Shown here: piece by piece, positions 17,823-25,178 of the stretch
Layout: each line of letters opens with the position of its first letter
Numbering within the stretch: the first letter of the stretch is position 1
Source of the DNA: DAITPV01 sp050692555
GTDB taxonomy: Bacteria > Actinomycetota > UBA4738 > CALAEC01
Assembly: GCA_050692555.1 (NCBI GenBank)
Contig: JBOGVS010000002.1
Location: 1 to 64,000 of the forward strand
Direction of reading: 5' to 3'
Length of the DNA: 64,000 nt
Notes under the pieces: model-generated
Told to the model about the DNA's origin: nothing
Databases searched by the model: none
What the model saw: the letters and a program-made list of their open reading frames with translations, nothing else
Program-made: the position numbers and the translations under genes

Positions 17823-17898
17823 GCCCTCGTAGCTCAGTGGATAGAGCACCGGTTTCCTAAACCGGGTGTCGGAGGTTCGATTCCTCCCGGGGGCACCA
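17823..17898 (+). tRNA. tRNA-Arg, anticodon CCT
   Basis: A complete cloverleaf can be drawn: acceptor GCCCTCG with CGGGGGC, D arm with AGCTCAGTGGATAGAGC, anticodon stem CCGGT/ACCGG around loop TTCCTAA (anticodon CCT, codon AGG), T arm with GGTTCGATTCC, and an encoded CCA end. A run of five T follows about 14 bases downstream. The 3' half is a classic target for tyrosine integrases, and one is encoded just downstream on the same strand. Confidence 0.96.
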
Positions 17899-17935
17899 TC
17901 TTGACCAGCCTTTTTGTCACCACCCCCCTCTAGCC

Positions 17936-17968
17936 TGGGAACTGTTTGGGAACAGTTTGGGAACCGAT
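17936..17968. repeat. Three consecutive 11-bp direct repeats upstream of the integrase gene
   Basis: TGGGAACTGTT, TGGGAACAGTT and TGGGAACCGAT follow one another without spacing. The TGGGAAC core is invariant. An 11-base period puts the cores on nearly the same face of the helix. They lie between the tRNA end and the integrase start, where arm-type integrase sites or an autoregulatory operator would be expected. That function is inferred from position only. Confidence 0.75.
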
Positions 17969-18004
17969 CTGTCCCCAGTTGCCAACCTACAGGGGGTCTC
18001 TGAC

Positions 18005-19141
18005 ATGGACGCTCGCTCTCTCCCACCGGGCATCGAACGGCATGGGCGAAAGTACCGGGTGGTCAAGAGATTCAAGGGACGGATCATTCGCCGAAGCTTC
18101 GATTCGCTTCATGAGGCCGTCTCCTTCATCGAAGAGCTCAGGGAGCGGTTGGCGGAACGCCGGCGGCGGGAGGAGGCTCTCGTCCCCGCTCCGCTCACGG
18201 TCGGGGACCTAGTTGATCGCTGGTACGAGGGCCACCGGCAGCGGCTCCAACCAGGGACGCAGTTCGATTACGAGTGGCGGATCCGCCACGACATCTCGAA
18301 GATCGCTCAATTCGATGCCCTCGATCTGATCCGAGACCCGAGCATCCTTCACGACTTCTACTGGAACCAGTTGGGCCCGCAGAGCGCCCGGAACGCGAGG
18401 ACCATCCTGCTCCAGGCGTTCGAGGAGGCGGTCATGCGAAAAGAGCTCTCCGAGAACCCGGCCAAGGGTCAGAAACTTCCACCTGCCAGGAACGTTGACA
18501 AGGACATCCCCACCCCCTCGGAGGTCGAGAAGATGATCTTGGCGGCGGAGGAAGAGGACCCGCGATGGGGCCTCTTCGTAAGGATGACCGCTACCCTCGG
18601 GACCCGGCGTGGCGAGACCTGCGCGCTCCGGTGGGAGGACTTCGATGCAGTCGGCCAGCGGGTCCTGATCCGCCGGGCCGCTTGCGTATCGCGTGACGTC
18701 CTCACCGTGAAGGCTCCCAAATCGGGGCGATCCCGGACCCTTCACATCCCATCACACGGGTTCTGGCATGGACTCCAACCGTTCCGCCAGCCCGACGGGT
18801 ACCTCTTTCAGGGGTGGGCCCGGGACCCGGTTCGTCGGCGTGAGCTCCAACGCCGTGGAGAGGAAAAGTGCTGGCACGTATATACCGCCAGCCGCCACTT
18901 CGGCCGCATGATCCGCCGGCTCGGCCTTCTCTCTGACAATGCCCGTCCCTACGGTCTCCACTCCCTCAGACACTTCGTGGCTACGCAGCTCTACAACCAG
19001 TCGAAGGACTGGGTGCAGGTGGCGAAGTTCTTGGGGCATCGCGATCCGGGTATCACGATGAGGCTCTACGCCAACCACGTCGTGGAGGCCGGCCAGCGAG
19101 AGCTGGGGGCGATCGCGGCCGATCCCTGGTGGCCGGCGTAG
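18005..19141 (+). CDS. Tyrosine-type site-specific integrase
   Basis: 378 residues from an ATG with AGGGGG eight bases upstream. An AP2-like arm-binding N-terminus (GRKYRVVKRFKGRIIRRSFD) precedes a core-binding domain with TVGDLVDRWYEGHRQ. The catalytic domain has the Arg in ATLGTRRGETCALRWED, HSLRHF (His-x-x-Arg), GHRDPGITMRLYANH with the second His and the nucleophilic Tyr. All active-site residues are in place, so it may be functional. It would insert an element into the adjacent tRNA-Arg gene. No excisionase, replication or cargo gene is obvious nearby and no second tRNA end was found, so this looks like an element remnant. Confidence 0.93.
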   Translation: MDARSLPPGIERHGRKYRVVKRFKGRIIRRSFDSLHEAVSFIEELRERLAERRRREEALVPAPLTVGDLVDRWYEGHRQRLQPGTQFDYEWRIRHDISKIAQFDALDLIRDPSILHDFYWNQLGPQSARNARTILLQAFEEAVMRKELSENPAKGQKLPPARNVDKDIPTPSEVEKMILAAEEEDPRWGLFVRMTATLGTRRGETCALRWEDFDAVGQRVLIRRAACVSRDVLTVKAPKSGRSRTLHIPSHGFWHGLQPFRQPDGYLFQGWARDPVRRRELQRRGEEKCWHVYTASRHFGRMIRRLGLLSDNARPYGLHSLRHFVATQLYNQSKDWVQVAKFLGHRDPGITMRLYANHVVEAGQRELGAIAADPWWPA

Positions 19142-19145
19142 ACCC

Positions 19146-20444
19146 CTAGGTAGCGGTGAGCGAGACCATCCCTGCCGCCACCACTGCGCACAGAGCAGCC
19201 ATCCCGGGGCCCCGCCGCTCCGTCGGCGCCCGGCGGGCCAGGACGATCGCTCCGGCCAGGTGGGCCATGAGCAGCACCGCGACCTGGGCCACCAACAGGC
19301 CGGTGTCGCCAAGCGGCTCCGCGACGAAGGGATAGCCCCGGGCCAGCGGGCTACCCCTGGCCCCGAACGGGTCGAGGGCAAGTGCAGGAAGCAGCTGGAC
19401 GCTGGTGAACAGCCGGTTGCGGGCCATGGCCAGGGCCACCGCAAGGCCCGCGACGGCAGGAACCACCGCGGCGGCGACGCTTCCGGGAACCTCGAGCCGA
19501 TCGCTCCACCTATCCAGCAACCACAGCACGGCGGCGTACAGACCGGCGGACACCGCCACCCCCACGGTGGCCCACAGGAGCGCGTGGCGCGCGGCGTTGA
19601 GGCCGCCCCATAGCGTCGACATCCTCACGGCGCCGAACGCCAGGCCGCCGGCCAGCACACCGATGACCAGCGTGGCTCCCGCGGGAGGCCGCCACCGCAC
19701 CAGCCGGCCCCGCATGCCCACCCAGCCGAACAGCATTCCGAATACCTCGTAGCGCGAAAGCCACCAGATCCTCCCCAGGGCCAGGCACCCACCCACGGTC
19801 ACGATGGAGTACACGGCCAGGGCCAGTCCGACGTTGGGAGGGTCGAGCGCCTCCCGGTAAGCGCTGAGGTACCAGGCCCAGGCCGCCGCCGGGATCACCG
19901 CCCCCGCCACGCTCCCGGCTTCCGATCCGGAGGGAGCCAGTGGCCGGGCGATGGCGTCCCACGGGTCGGCCCACCGCCACACCGGGCCGAGCACCGCGCT
20001 CCCCAGCAGCAGAAGGGGCCAGCCCGCCCCCACCACCAGGGCGGAGGCGATGTTCTCCAGCTGATCCTGTGACCCTGCGCGGCCCGCCGCGATGGCCAGC
20101 ACCAGCAGGCCCACGGCCAGGACCCTGGTGGCCACCTGGCCGAGGCTGAGGGTCCCGAGCCACGAGTACGAAGCGGGCAACTCCCCCGACGGCTTAACGG
20201 CGGATTCCGGCCACAGCCGGGCCACCGTGGCCACCACCAGCATCGCCACGACTGCAGCGGCAGCGGGCGGAATGGCCAGCCCGCCGGGGTCCAGGAGCGG
20301 GTGGGCCAGGAGGTGTGGATCGGCCGAGGAGGCCAGCACGGCGGCCGAATGATACCCGGGCAGGAAGGAGTGGCGGCCCCCGACGTCGAACCCCTCATCA
20401 GCGTGCGTATGCGGTTCTCCAGCCCGTGTTCCCAGGAGGTGCAC
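19146..20444 (-). CDS. Polytopic membrane protein of unknown function
   Basis: Up to 432 residues with about 10-12 hydrophobic helices. The N-terminal HSFLPGYHSAAVLASSADP and LLAHPLLDPGGLAIP region resembles a family of uncharacterised actinobacterial integral membrane proteins; later helices contain WADPWDAIARPLAP and YEVFGMLFGWVG. The start is uncertain: the GTG at the upper end lies only two bases from the divergent start of the secreted-protein gene and has no ribosome site, so translation may begin further in. It is convergent with the integrase gene, four bases apart. Transport or envelope roles are possible but unproven. Confidence 0.7.
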   Translation of the reverse strand: MHLLGTRAGEPHTHADEGFDVGGRHSFLPGYHSAAVLASSADPHLLAHPLLDPGGLAIPPAAAAVVAMLVVATVARLWPESAVKPSGELPASYSWLGTLSLGQVATRVLAVGLLVLAIAAGRAGSQDQLENIASALVVGAGWPLLLLGSAVLGPVWRWADPWDAIARPLAPSGSEAGSVAGAVIPAAAWAWYLSAYREALDPPNVGLALAVYSIVTVGGCLALGRIWWLSRYEVFGMLFGWVGMRGRLVRWRPPAGATLVIGVLAGGLAFGAVRMSTLWGGLNAARHALLWATVGVAVSAGLYAAVLWLLDRWSDRLEVPGSVAAAVVPAVAGLAVALAMARNRLFTSVQLLPALALDPFGARGSPLARGYPFVAEPLGDTGLLVAQVAVLLMAHLAGAIVLARRAPTERRGPGMAALCAVVAAGMVSLTAT

Positions 20445-20446
20445 CC

Positions 20447-22246
20447 GTGAGGCGGACAGCCCTTTCGATCCTTGGCGCAGTGGCCATCACCGCCAGCCTG
20501 ACCCTGTCGGCGGTACCGGCCAGTGCCGACCATACCGACCCTCTCTCGCCCATCTCGCCGACCAGCCCGGGCGCCGAGACACTGGCGGCGGTGGCCCAGG
20601 CATCGGCCACGTTCGGGACCGGAACGTGGGAGTACGTAACGAACTTCCCGCCCAACCCGGGCACGGACCTGGAGCTATGGAAGGACGGCGGGGACATCTA
20701 TGCGGCGACCGGGACCCTCGGCCAGGCGAACGAGGGGGCGGTGGGCCAACGGATCATCAGGCTGGTGGACGAAGGAGCCGTCGCTCCCGAGTGGGTGGCC
20801 GACCACGGCTCGGCCGCCTGTACGCTGGGAAGCACCAGCGTCACCGGCCTCCAGCACGACCCCCAGATCGCCGGGCTCCGGGGCGACGCCAGGAACCATC
20901 AGCTCCTGATCGACACCACGGACGCACTCGGCCGATGCCACGACCCGGACGGTGGCGGCCTGGAGCTCATCGACATCTCCGGGGTTGGCGATGAGGGCTT
21001 CGAGCCACGGGAGATCCACCTGATCCGCCACGCGGGCTTCTCCCACACCCACACGGTCGATCCCCACAGGCCGTGGATCGTCTACAACAGCTCCTCGGAC
21101 TTCGCCGGCCGGCCGTGGATCGACGTGATCAACGTGCGCAGCTGCCTGAACCTCGATGGGACCCTCGATCAGAAGCGGGCGGCGTGCCGGCCGCTCGTCT
21201 ATCGGATCCCCTTCCAGCCCGATTGGTCGCGCCAGCGTGACTCCCAGGACGGCCAGCTGGTGGAGGGAACCGAGGCCGCCTGCCACGACATCACCGCGAC
21301 CGAGAGCCGGCTCTACTGCGCCGCCCTCAACGCAACGCTGATCATCAACGTCCACGACCTCCTAACTGAGGGTGGCAAGCACGTTCGGGGCACGCCGCTC
21401 CCGTGCACGGTGGTCGAGGTGGAGACCACGGGAGCGGACGTGACCGACTGCTCGGCGGCCATCCCCGACGCGCCGGCGGCGGCCGGATGGCGGTTCCTGG
21501 GGACCTTCAACCACCCCGGCCGTGACTGCCTCCCACGGAGCGCGACTCAGGCCCCCAACACGAGCTGCAACAGTAACCTGTTCGTGCCGCCGGACGAGGG
21601 GGTTTCCGTCTCTCACGAGGCAGACCCCGCGCCGGGCGGGCGGTTCATGTTCGTGACGGATGAGCGAGGCGGGGGTGTCGTACCGCCGGGAGCCTCCTGT
21701 CTGACCGGGCTGGACAACCCGCTGGGGAACGGCGGCATGCACGCCTTCAACATCCGGAACCCGTCCAACATCGAGTACGCGCTGACTCCGGAAGGCGAGA
21801 AGGCCGTGTTCATCAGCAACATCGCTCCCACCACACCGACGTTCTGCGACATCCACGTCATCGAGCACATCCCCGGTGAGCAACGGATCATCGCCGCCTA
21901 CTACAGCGGGGGAACGAAGGTCATCGACTACTGGATCCAGAACGGGCGGATCATCTTCCGGGAGACTGCCTCCCTGATCCTCCCGGGCACCAACACCTGG
22001 GCCGTCGAGGACTTCCTGATCGAGCGGAACGAGGACGGCACCAGGACGTACCACTTCGTGGCCACCGACATCAATCGAGGGATCGACGTGTTCAGCTGGA
22101 CCGGGGAGCCCAACCTCAACGGTTCCAGCCCGCCCGCCGACCTCGCTCAGACGTCGAGCAACGCCGACCTGGGCCTGCTTGGATTCGGTCTGGTGACCCT
22201 GCCGGTCGCTGCCCTGATCGGCCGGAGGCGGCGCCGCTCCGCCTAG
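20447..22246 (+). CDS. Secreted, C-terminally membrane-anchored protein, LVIVD/beta-propeller-like
   Basis: 599 residues. The GTG start is fixed by CAGGAGG seven bases upstream. A signal peptide ends at about residue 30 (VPASA). The body has repeated strand motifs of the LVIVD type: GLELIDISGVGDEG, RPWIDVINVRSC, ATLIINVHDLL, MHAFNIRNPSNIEY, KVIDYWIQNG, GIDVFSWTGEP. Several Cys pairs suggest extracellular disulfides. The C-terminus is a hydrophobic helix (LGLLGFGLVTLPVAALIG) followed by RRRRR, a typical surface-protein anchor without an LPxTG motif. Function unknown; a surface binding protein is likely. Two strong hairpins follow the stop codon. Confidence 0.82.
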   Translation: MRRTALSILGAVAITASLTLSAVPASADHTDPLSPISPTSPGAETLAAVAQASATFGTGTWEYVTNFPPNPGTDLELWKDGGDIYAATGTLGQANEGAVGQRIIRLVDEGAVAPEWVADHGSAACTLGSTSVTGLQHDPQIAGLRGDARNHQLLIDTTDALGRCHDPDGGGLELIDISGVGDEGFEPREIHLIRHAGFSHTHTVDPHRPWIVYNSSSDFAGRPWIDVINVRSCLNLDGTLDQKRAACRPLVYRIPFQPDWSRQRDSQDGQLVEGTEAACHDITATESRLYCAALNATLIINVHDLLTEGGKHVRGTPLPCTVVEVETTGADVTDCSAAIPDAPAAAGWRFLGTFNHPGRDCLPRSATQAPNTSCNSNLFVPPDEGVSVSHEADPAPGGRFMFVTDERGGGVVPPGASCLTGLDNPLGNGGMHAFNIRNPSNIEYALTPEGEKAVFISNIAPTTPTFCDIHVIEHIPGEQRIIAAYYSGGTKVIDYWIQNGRIIFRETASLILPGTNTWAVEDFLIERNEDGTRTYHFVATDINRGIDVFSWTGEPNLNGSSPPADLAQTSSNADLGLLGFGLVTLPVAALIGRRRRRSA

Positions 22247-22266
22247 AGACCGCCCGCAGCCCGCAC

Positions 22267-22297
22267 GGAGGCCCCCCGCGCCGACCGGGGGGCCTCC
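22267..22297 (+). terminator. GC-rich terminator hairpin after the secreted-protein gene
   Basis: A perfect 11-bp stem, GGAGGCCCCCC with GGGGGGCCTCC, around a 9-base loop, 20 bases after the TAG stop. The following sequence is not T-rich, as is common in high-GC actinobacteria. Confidence 0.75.
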
Positions 22298-22314
22298 ACC
22301 GTTTCCTGGGATGT

Positions 22315-22346
22315 CGAACGGCCCGGCCTTAAGGCCGGGCCGTTCG
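22315..22346. terminator. 32-bp perfect palindrome between convergent genes
   Basis: The left half CGAACGGCCCGGCCTT is followed directly by its exact reverse complement with no loop base. It lies 18 bases from the CAP-protein stop on the minus strand and 69 from the stop of the plus-strand gene. A bidirectional terminator is the simplest reading; the symmetry would also suit a dimeric DNA-binding protein. Confidence 0.7.
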
Positions 22347-22364
22347 CGGGGGGATCGTGCGCGA

Positions 22365-22868
22365 TCAGCCGGAGAACACGATGGTGATCCAGATCCGGCC
22401 GTCGCCACCCGTCACCACGCCCACACCGACCTTCCTGAACTGGGGGCGCAGCACGTTCTCGCGATGTGGCGGGCTGGCCATGAACGCGTCATGCAGGATC
22501 GGGAGCGTAGGCCCCACGCCCACGTTCTCGCCGGCGATGGAGAACTGCACGCTGCTGAGGTCCTGGGCCAGGTTGGGGTTGTGGTAGAGGGAGTTCGACT
22601 CGGCCATGGCGGCGCTGTGGTGCCGGGCGATCGAAACAAGGCGGTTGCCCATGTGGAGCGTCCGGACGCCGCGTGTCACCCGTTCACCGTTGATCATTCC
22701 CCGGAACGAGGATTCCTCGTTGCTGGCCAGCCTGTTCCGGTTCCGGTGCCGCCGCGCGTGGGCGGGGTCCTGGCCTACGAACCCCACCAGCCACCCGGTC
22801 CCCAGGAGCACGGCGAGGGTCAGGCCCGCCAGGCGGGCTCCCCAGGTTCTCTGCGTGACCACCGTCAT
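22365..22868 (-). CDS. Secreted CAP/SCP-domain protein, probably under a c-di-GMP riboswitch
   Basis: 167 residues from an ATG with GGAGG about 8 bases upstream. A signal peptide spans about residues 1-35 (LAGLTLAVLLGTGWLVGFVG). The CAP domain follows: SFRGMINGERVTRGV, HHSAAMAESNSLYHN, SIAGENVGVGPT, SPPHRENVLRPQFRKVG and IWITIVFSG. The two His residues and the AGENVG loop are the family's CAP-site elements. Bacterial CAP proteins are extracellular and mostly of unknown activity. The roughly 240-base leader carries a GEMM-type aptamer, so expression probably responds to c-di-GMP. Two more CAP genes lie within 3 kb. Confidence 0.9.
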   Translation of the reverse strand: MTVVTQRTWGARLAGLTLAVLLGTGWLVGFVGQDPAHARRHRNRNRLASNEESSFRGMINGERVTRGVRTLHMGNRLVSIARHHSAAMAESNSLYHNPNLAQDLSSVQFSIAGENVGVGPTLPILHDAFMASPPHRENVLRPQFRKVGVGVVTGGDGRIWITIVFSG

Positions 22869-22897
22869 CCTGAGCCTCCGCAGCTGCTGGTCCCTCC

Positions 22898-22915
22898 CAG
22901 AGCCCGGTGGCTCTG
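22898..22915 (-). promoter_or_regulatory. Hairpin between aptamer and CAP gene (possible expression platform)
   Basis: CAGAGCC and GGCTCTG form a perfect 7-bp stem with a 4-base loop, about 30 bases before the CAP start codon and just past the aptamer. It could be the riboswitch expression platform (terminator or ribosome-site control), though no T-run follows it. Confidence 0.4.
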
Positions 22916-22920
22916 ATCCT

Positions 22921-23012
22921 TCGGAAGCTCGGCCGCCCTTCCCCCTCCCGGGGGGGTAGGCCCGAAGCTTTGCGTCCCGCTGTTTCCGGCGGTTTGCCGT
23001 TTCGGGACCTGC
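22921..23012 (-). ncRNA. Probable c-di-GMP-I (GEMM) riboswitch aptamer
   Basis: Reading the minus strand, three conserved GEMM-I blocks occur in order with the right spacing: GGCAAACC (22991-22998), GGGACGCAAAGC (22967-22978) and GGGCCTACC (22955-22963). The segment between the first two can fold as a short hairpin, CCGC around CGGAAACA closing with GCGG, with a GNRA-like loop. The third block opens a second helix closed by GGCCGAGC. These match the known Vibrio Vc2-type aptamer at its most conserved bases. It lies in the leader of a secreted CAP-protein gene, a plausible c-di-GMP target. Confidence 0.75.
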
Positions 23013-23112
23013 CGTCCCCAGAGTTATCGGCCCTGGGCCGATCGGCCTTGAGCCGTAGTGTGGAGCGGTCCGGCAGGGGGGCCGACTGCCCAAAGGCCGG
23101 GGACGGGACGGC

Positions 23113-23517
23113 TCAGCCGGCCACGAGCGACAGAACGACTGTTCGGGTGTTGTTCTCGCGGTTGGTGTCCACCACGACCACCCGCTGCCAGGTCCCCAGG
23201 ATGGCCTCTCCGCCGGTCACCGGAACGACCAGCGACGAGGAAACGAAGGCGGGGAGGAGGTGGTCGGCGCCGTGCCCCGGGGACCCGTGGCGGTGGGCGT
23301 ACCGGCCCTCGCGAGGCAGAAGCCGCTCGATGGCTTCCGCCAGGTCCTCCTCGGATCCGGCCCCGGTCTCGATCAATGCAACGCCGGCCGTGGCGTGGGG
23401 GACGAACACGTTCAGCAGCCCGTCCTCTCCCCCTTCTCGGGCGAACGCCAGCACCGGCTCCGTGATCTCCACCACCACGCGGCCCGTGGTGTCAACGGTG
23501 AACCGGGCGGTGCGCAT
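23113..23517 (-). CDS. YjbQ/UPF0047 family protein
   Basis: 134 residues. The family signature is clear: GLLNVFVPHATAGVALIETG, then EDLAEAIERLLP, HGSPGHGADHLLPAFV and GTWQRVVVVDTN. Members have been reported to show weak thiamine-phosphate synthase activity in complementation assays, but the physiological role is not settled. Conserved His residues could form a metal or phosphate site. The ATG shares one base with the preceding TGA (TGATG), so it is coupled to the CsaA-like gene, last of a three-gene unit. Confidence 0.92.
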   Translation of the reverse strand: MRTARFTVDTTGRVVVEITEPVLAFAREGGEDGLLNVFVPHATAGVALIETGAGSEEDLAEAIERLLPREGRYAHRHGSPGHGADHLLPAFVSSSLVVPVTGGEAILGTWQRVVVVDTNRENNTRTVVLSLVAG

Positions 23518-23855
23518 CACCCCAAGCGAGACCCGTTCGGCACCGGGCGCTCGGGCTCCACCAGCACCACGGTCTGGCCGTCCGTGTACACCCCCAGGGT
23601 GAGGACTTCGGAGAGGAAGGGCCCCACCCGCAGCGGAGGGAAGTTCACCACTCCCAGGACCTGTCGACCCACCAGAGCTGCCGGCTCGTACAAGTCGGTG
23701 ACCCGGGCGCTGGATGCCTTGACGCCGACCTGGGGCCCGAAGTCGATCCACAGCTTGAATGCCGGGGCCCGGGCCTCTGGGAACGGCTCGCATCGGACCA
23801 CCGTCCCGGCTCGGATATCCAGCCGTTCGAGGTCCTCCAGGACCGCCCCGGCCAT
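23517..23855 (-). CDS. CsaA-like tRNA-binding-domain protein
   Basis: 112 residues, a single OB-fold tRNA-binding domain: RLDIRAGTVVRCEPFPEARA, AFKLWIDFGPQVGVKASSA, then VNFPPLRVGPFLSEVLTLG. This is the size and pattern of CsaA, a secretion-associated chaperone in Bacillus that also resembles the C-terminal domain of MetRS/Arc1p. The usual NKPP-type strand is degenerate (NFPPLRVG). It overlaps both neighbours by single bases (TGATG junctions), so thioredoxin/TPR protein, CsaA-like and YjbQ are one translationally coupled operon, perhaps dealing with protein quality (inference). Confidence 0.88.
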   Translation of the reverse strand: MAGAVLEDLERLDIRAGTVVRCEPFPEARAPAFKLWIDFGPQVGVKASSARVTDLYEPAALVGRQVLGVVNFPPLRVGPFLSEVLTLGVYTDGQTVVLVEPERPVPNGSRLG

Positions 23856-24637
23856 CAGAACAGGGCTCTTGCCAGGCGGGGCCGGAACTCGCGGATCAGG
23901 GGGTGATCGTTCCCGAGCACCTGGAAGATCTGAAGGATGGCCTCCCGAGCGGGGTCGCGTTCGTCTCCGCCCTCCGAGATGAGTGCCAGGAGACGGTCCA
24001 GGGCGGTGCGGTGGTCGCCCTCCGCCGCCGCTCGAGCAGCCGCGGCCACCGGGCTCCCGTCGGCTGCAGCCGCCTGAAGCTCCAGGCCCGCACGCAAGCT
24101 CGCCGCTCGCGGGTCGCCGGGGACCCGGAGCAGCAGAGCCCGAGCCTCATCCACCTCCTCCCGATCGACCAGGATGTCCGCGAGGCCCACCACCGCTTCG
24201 GGATGGTCGGGATCGAGCTCCCGAGCTCGCCGGTACAGGGCCTCCGCGTCGGAAGCCGACCCGACCAGCCGGGCCTCGGCCACCAGGTCGTCGGCCTCCG
24301 AGGGAACCACCTGGTCCAGGAACCGCCGCACGACCTCCTCCGGCTGAGCGCCGGTGAACTCCAGGACCACCTGTCCGTCTCGGAACGCCTTCACCGCGGG
24401 GATGCCCTGGATCCCATACCGAGCCGCGAGCTCCGGGTTGGCGTCCACATCGAGCTTGGCCAGCGTGAACCGGCCGCCGTGCTCTTCCGCCAGCCGCTCG
24501 AGCACCGGGCCCAGGACCAGACACGGACGGCACCAGCCGGCCCAGAAGTCGACCACCACGGGACGGTGCTCGGATGCTGCGAGCACGCGATCCTCGAACT
24601 CCGCTTCATCGACCTCGATGACGTGTGAACCTTCCAC
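23855..24637 (-). CDS. Thioredoxin-domain TPR protein, YbbN/CnoX-like
   Basis: 260 residues. A thioredoxin domain occupies about 1-110 with active site WAGWCRPC and the cis-Pro region GIQGIPAVKAF. The rest consists of TPR-like helices (ASDAEALYRRARELDPDHPE, LADILVDREEVDEARALLLR, GDHRTALDRLLALISEGG). This is the layout of YbbN/CnoX, a redox-linked co-chaperone that hands substrates to GroEL and DnaK in Escherichia coli. The intact CxxC suggests oxidoreductase activity, unlike the redox-inactive enterobacterial SxxC form. A groEL gene lies about 4 kb away. Confidence 0.9.
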   Translation of the reverse strand: MEGSHVIEVDEAEFEDRVLAASEHRPVVVDFWAGWCRPCLVLGPVLERLAEEHGGRFTLAKLDVDANPELAARYGIQGIPAVKAFRDGQVVLEFTGAQPEEVVRRFLDQVVPSEADDLVAEARLVGSASDAEALYRRARELDPDHPEAVVGLADILVDREEVDEARALLLRVPGDPRAASLRAGLELQAAAADGSPVAAAARAAAEGDHRTALDRLLALISEGGDERDPAREAILQIFQVLGNDHPLIREFRPRLARALF

Positions 24638-24680
24638 GGTTCACCAGGGTAGCAACCGTGCAGCGTCCCGTTCGGAGGGC

Positions 24681-25133
24681 TCAGCCGGAGAAGATCTGGG
24701 TGATCCAGACCCGCGCGCCCTTCTCGTACACCCCGATGCCGGTGACCTTCCACCGGCCGGCGAGAAGGTTGTCGCGGTGGGGCGGGCTGTTCAAGAAGGT
24801 CTGGTGGACCTGCTGGACTGAACCTCCCACGCCCACGTTCTCCCCCGCCACGTTGAGGGCGTACGAGAGGACCTTAGACAGGTTTGAGTGAGAGAGGTGG
24901 CCGGTCCGGGCCATGGAACGGCTGTGCTGCCGGGCCAGCCGGGAGAGCCGAGGGCCGAGCCGCAGGGGGTGGGCTCCTCTGGCCTCCCGGGTGGAGTTCA
25001 CCGTCTCGAGGTACTCAAGGTCGAGAGCGGTGACGTCGGCCGAAGCGAGCTGAGCGGGGGCCACGCCGAGGGCCAAGCCGAGTATCAGTCCGAACGCCAA
25101 ACGCCGGACGCGGGGGGTACGTCCATGTGCCAC
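24681..25133 (-). CDS. Secreted CAP/SCP-domain protein (second copy)
   Basis: 150 residues, GTG start. A signal peptide covers about 1-32 (LILGLALGVAPAQLASA). The CAP domain follows: YLETVNSTREARGAHPLRLG, RQHSRSMARTGHLSHSNLS, NVAGENVGVGGS, SPPHRDNLLAGRWKVTGIGV, RVWITQIFSG. Both conserved His and the GENVG loop are present. It follows the third CAP gene by 45 bases on the same strand and the two are close in sequence, consistent with duplication. No riboswitch-like leader separates them. Confidence 0.92.
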   Translation of the reverse strand: MAHGRTPRVRRLAFGLILGLALGVAPAQLASADVTALDLEYLETVNSTREARGAHPLRLGPRLSRLARQHSRSMARTGHLSHSNLSKVLSYALNVAGENVGVGGSVQQVHQTFLNSPPHRDNLLAGRWKVTGIGVYEKGARVWITQIFSG

Positions 25134-25178
25134 CCCCCAGGTATCGGCGCGACCGATTTTGCTCTTGAGTTGCGGTGG

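Noticed and set aside
19142..25000. Second attachment site (tRNA-Arg 3' end copy) marking an element end
   Set aside because: Scanning by eye for the T-arm and CCA end found no second copy; the true end may lie elsewhere or be lost.
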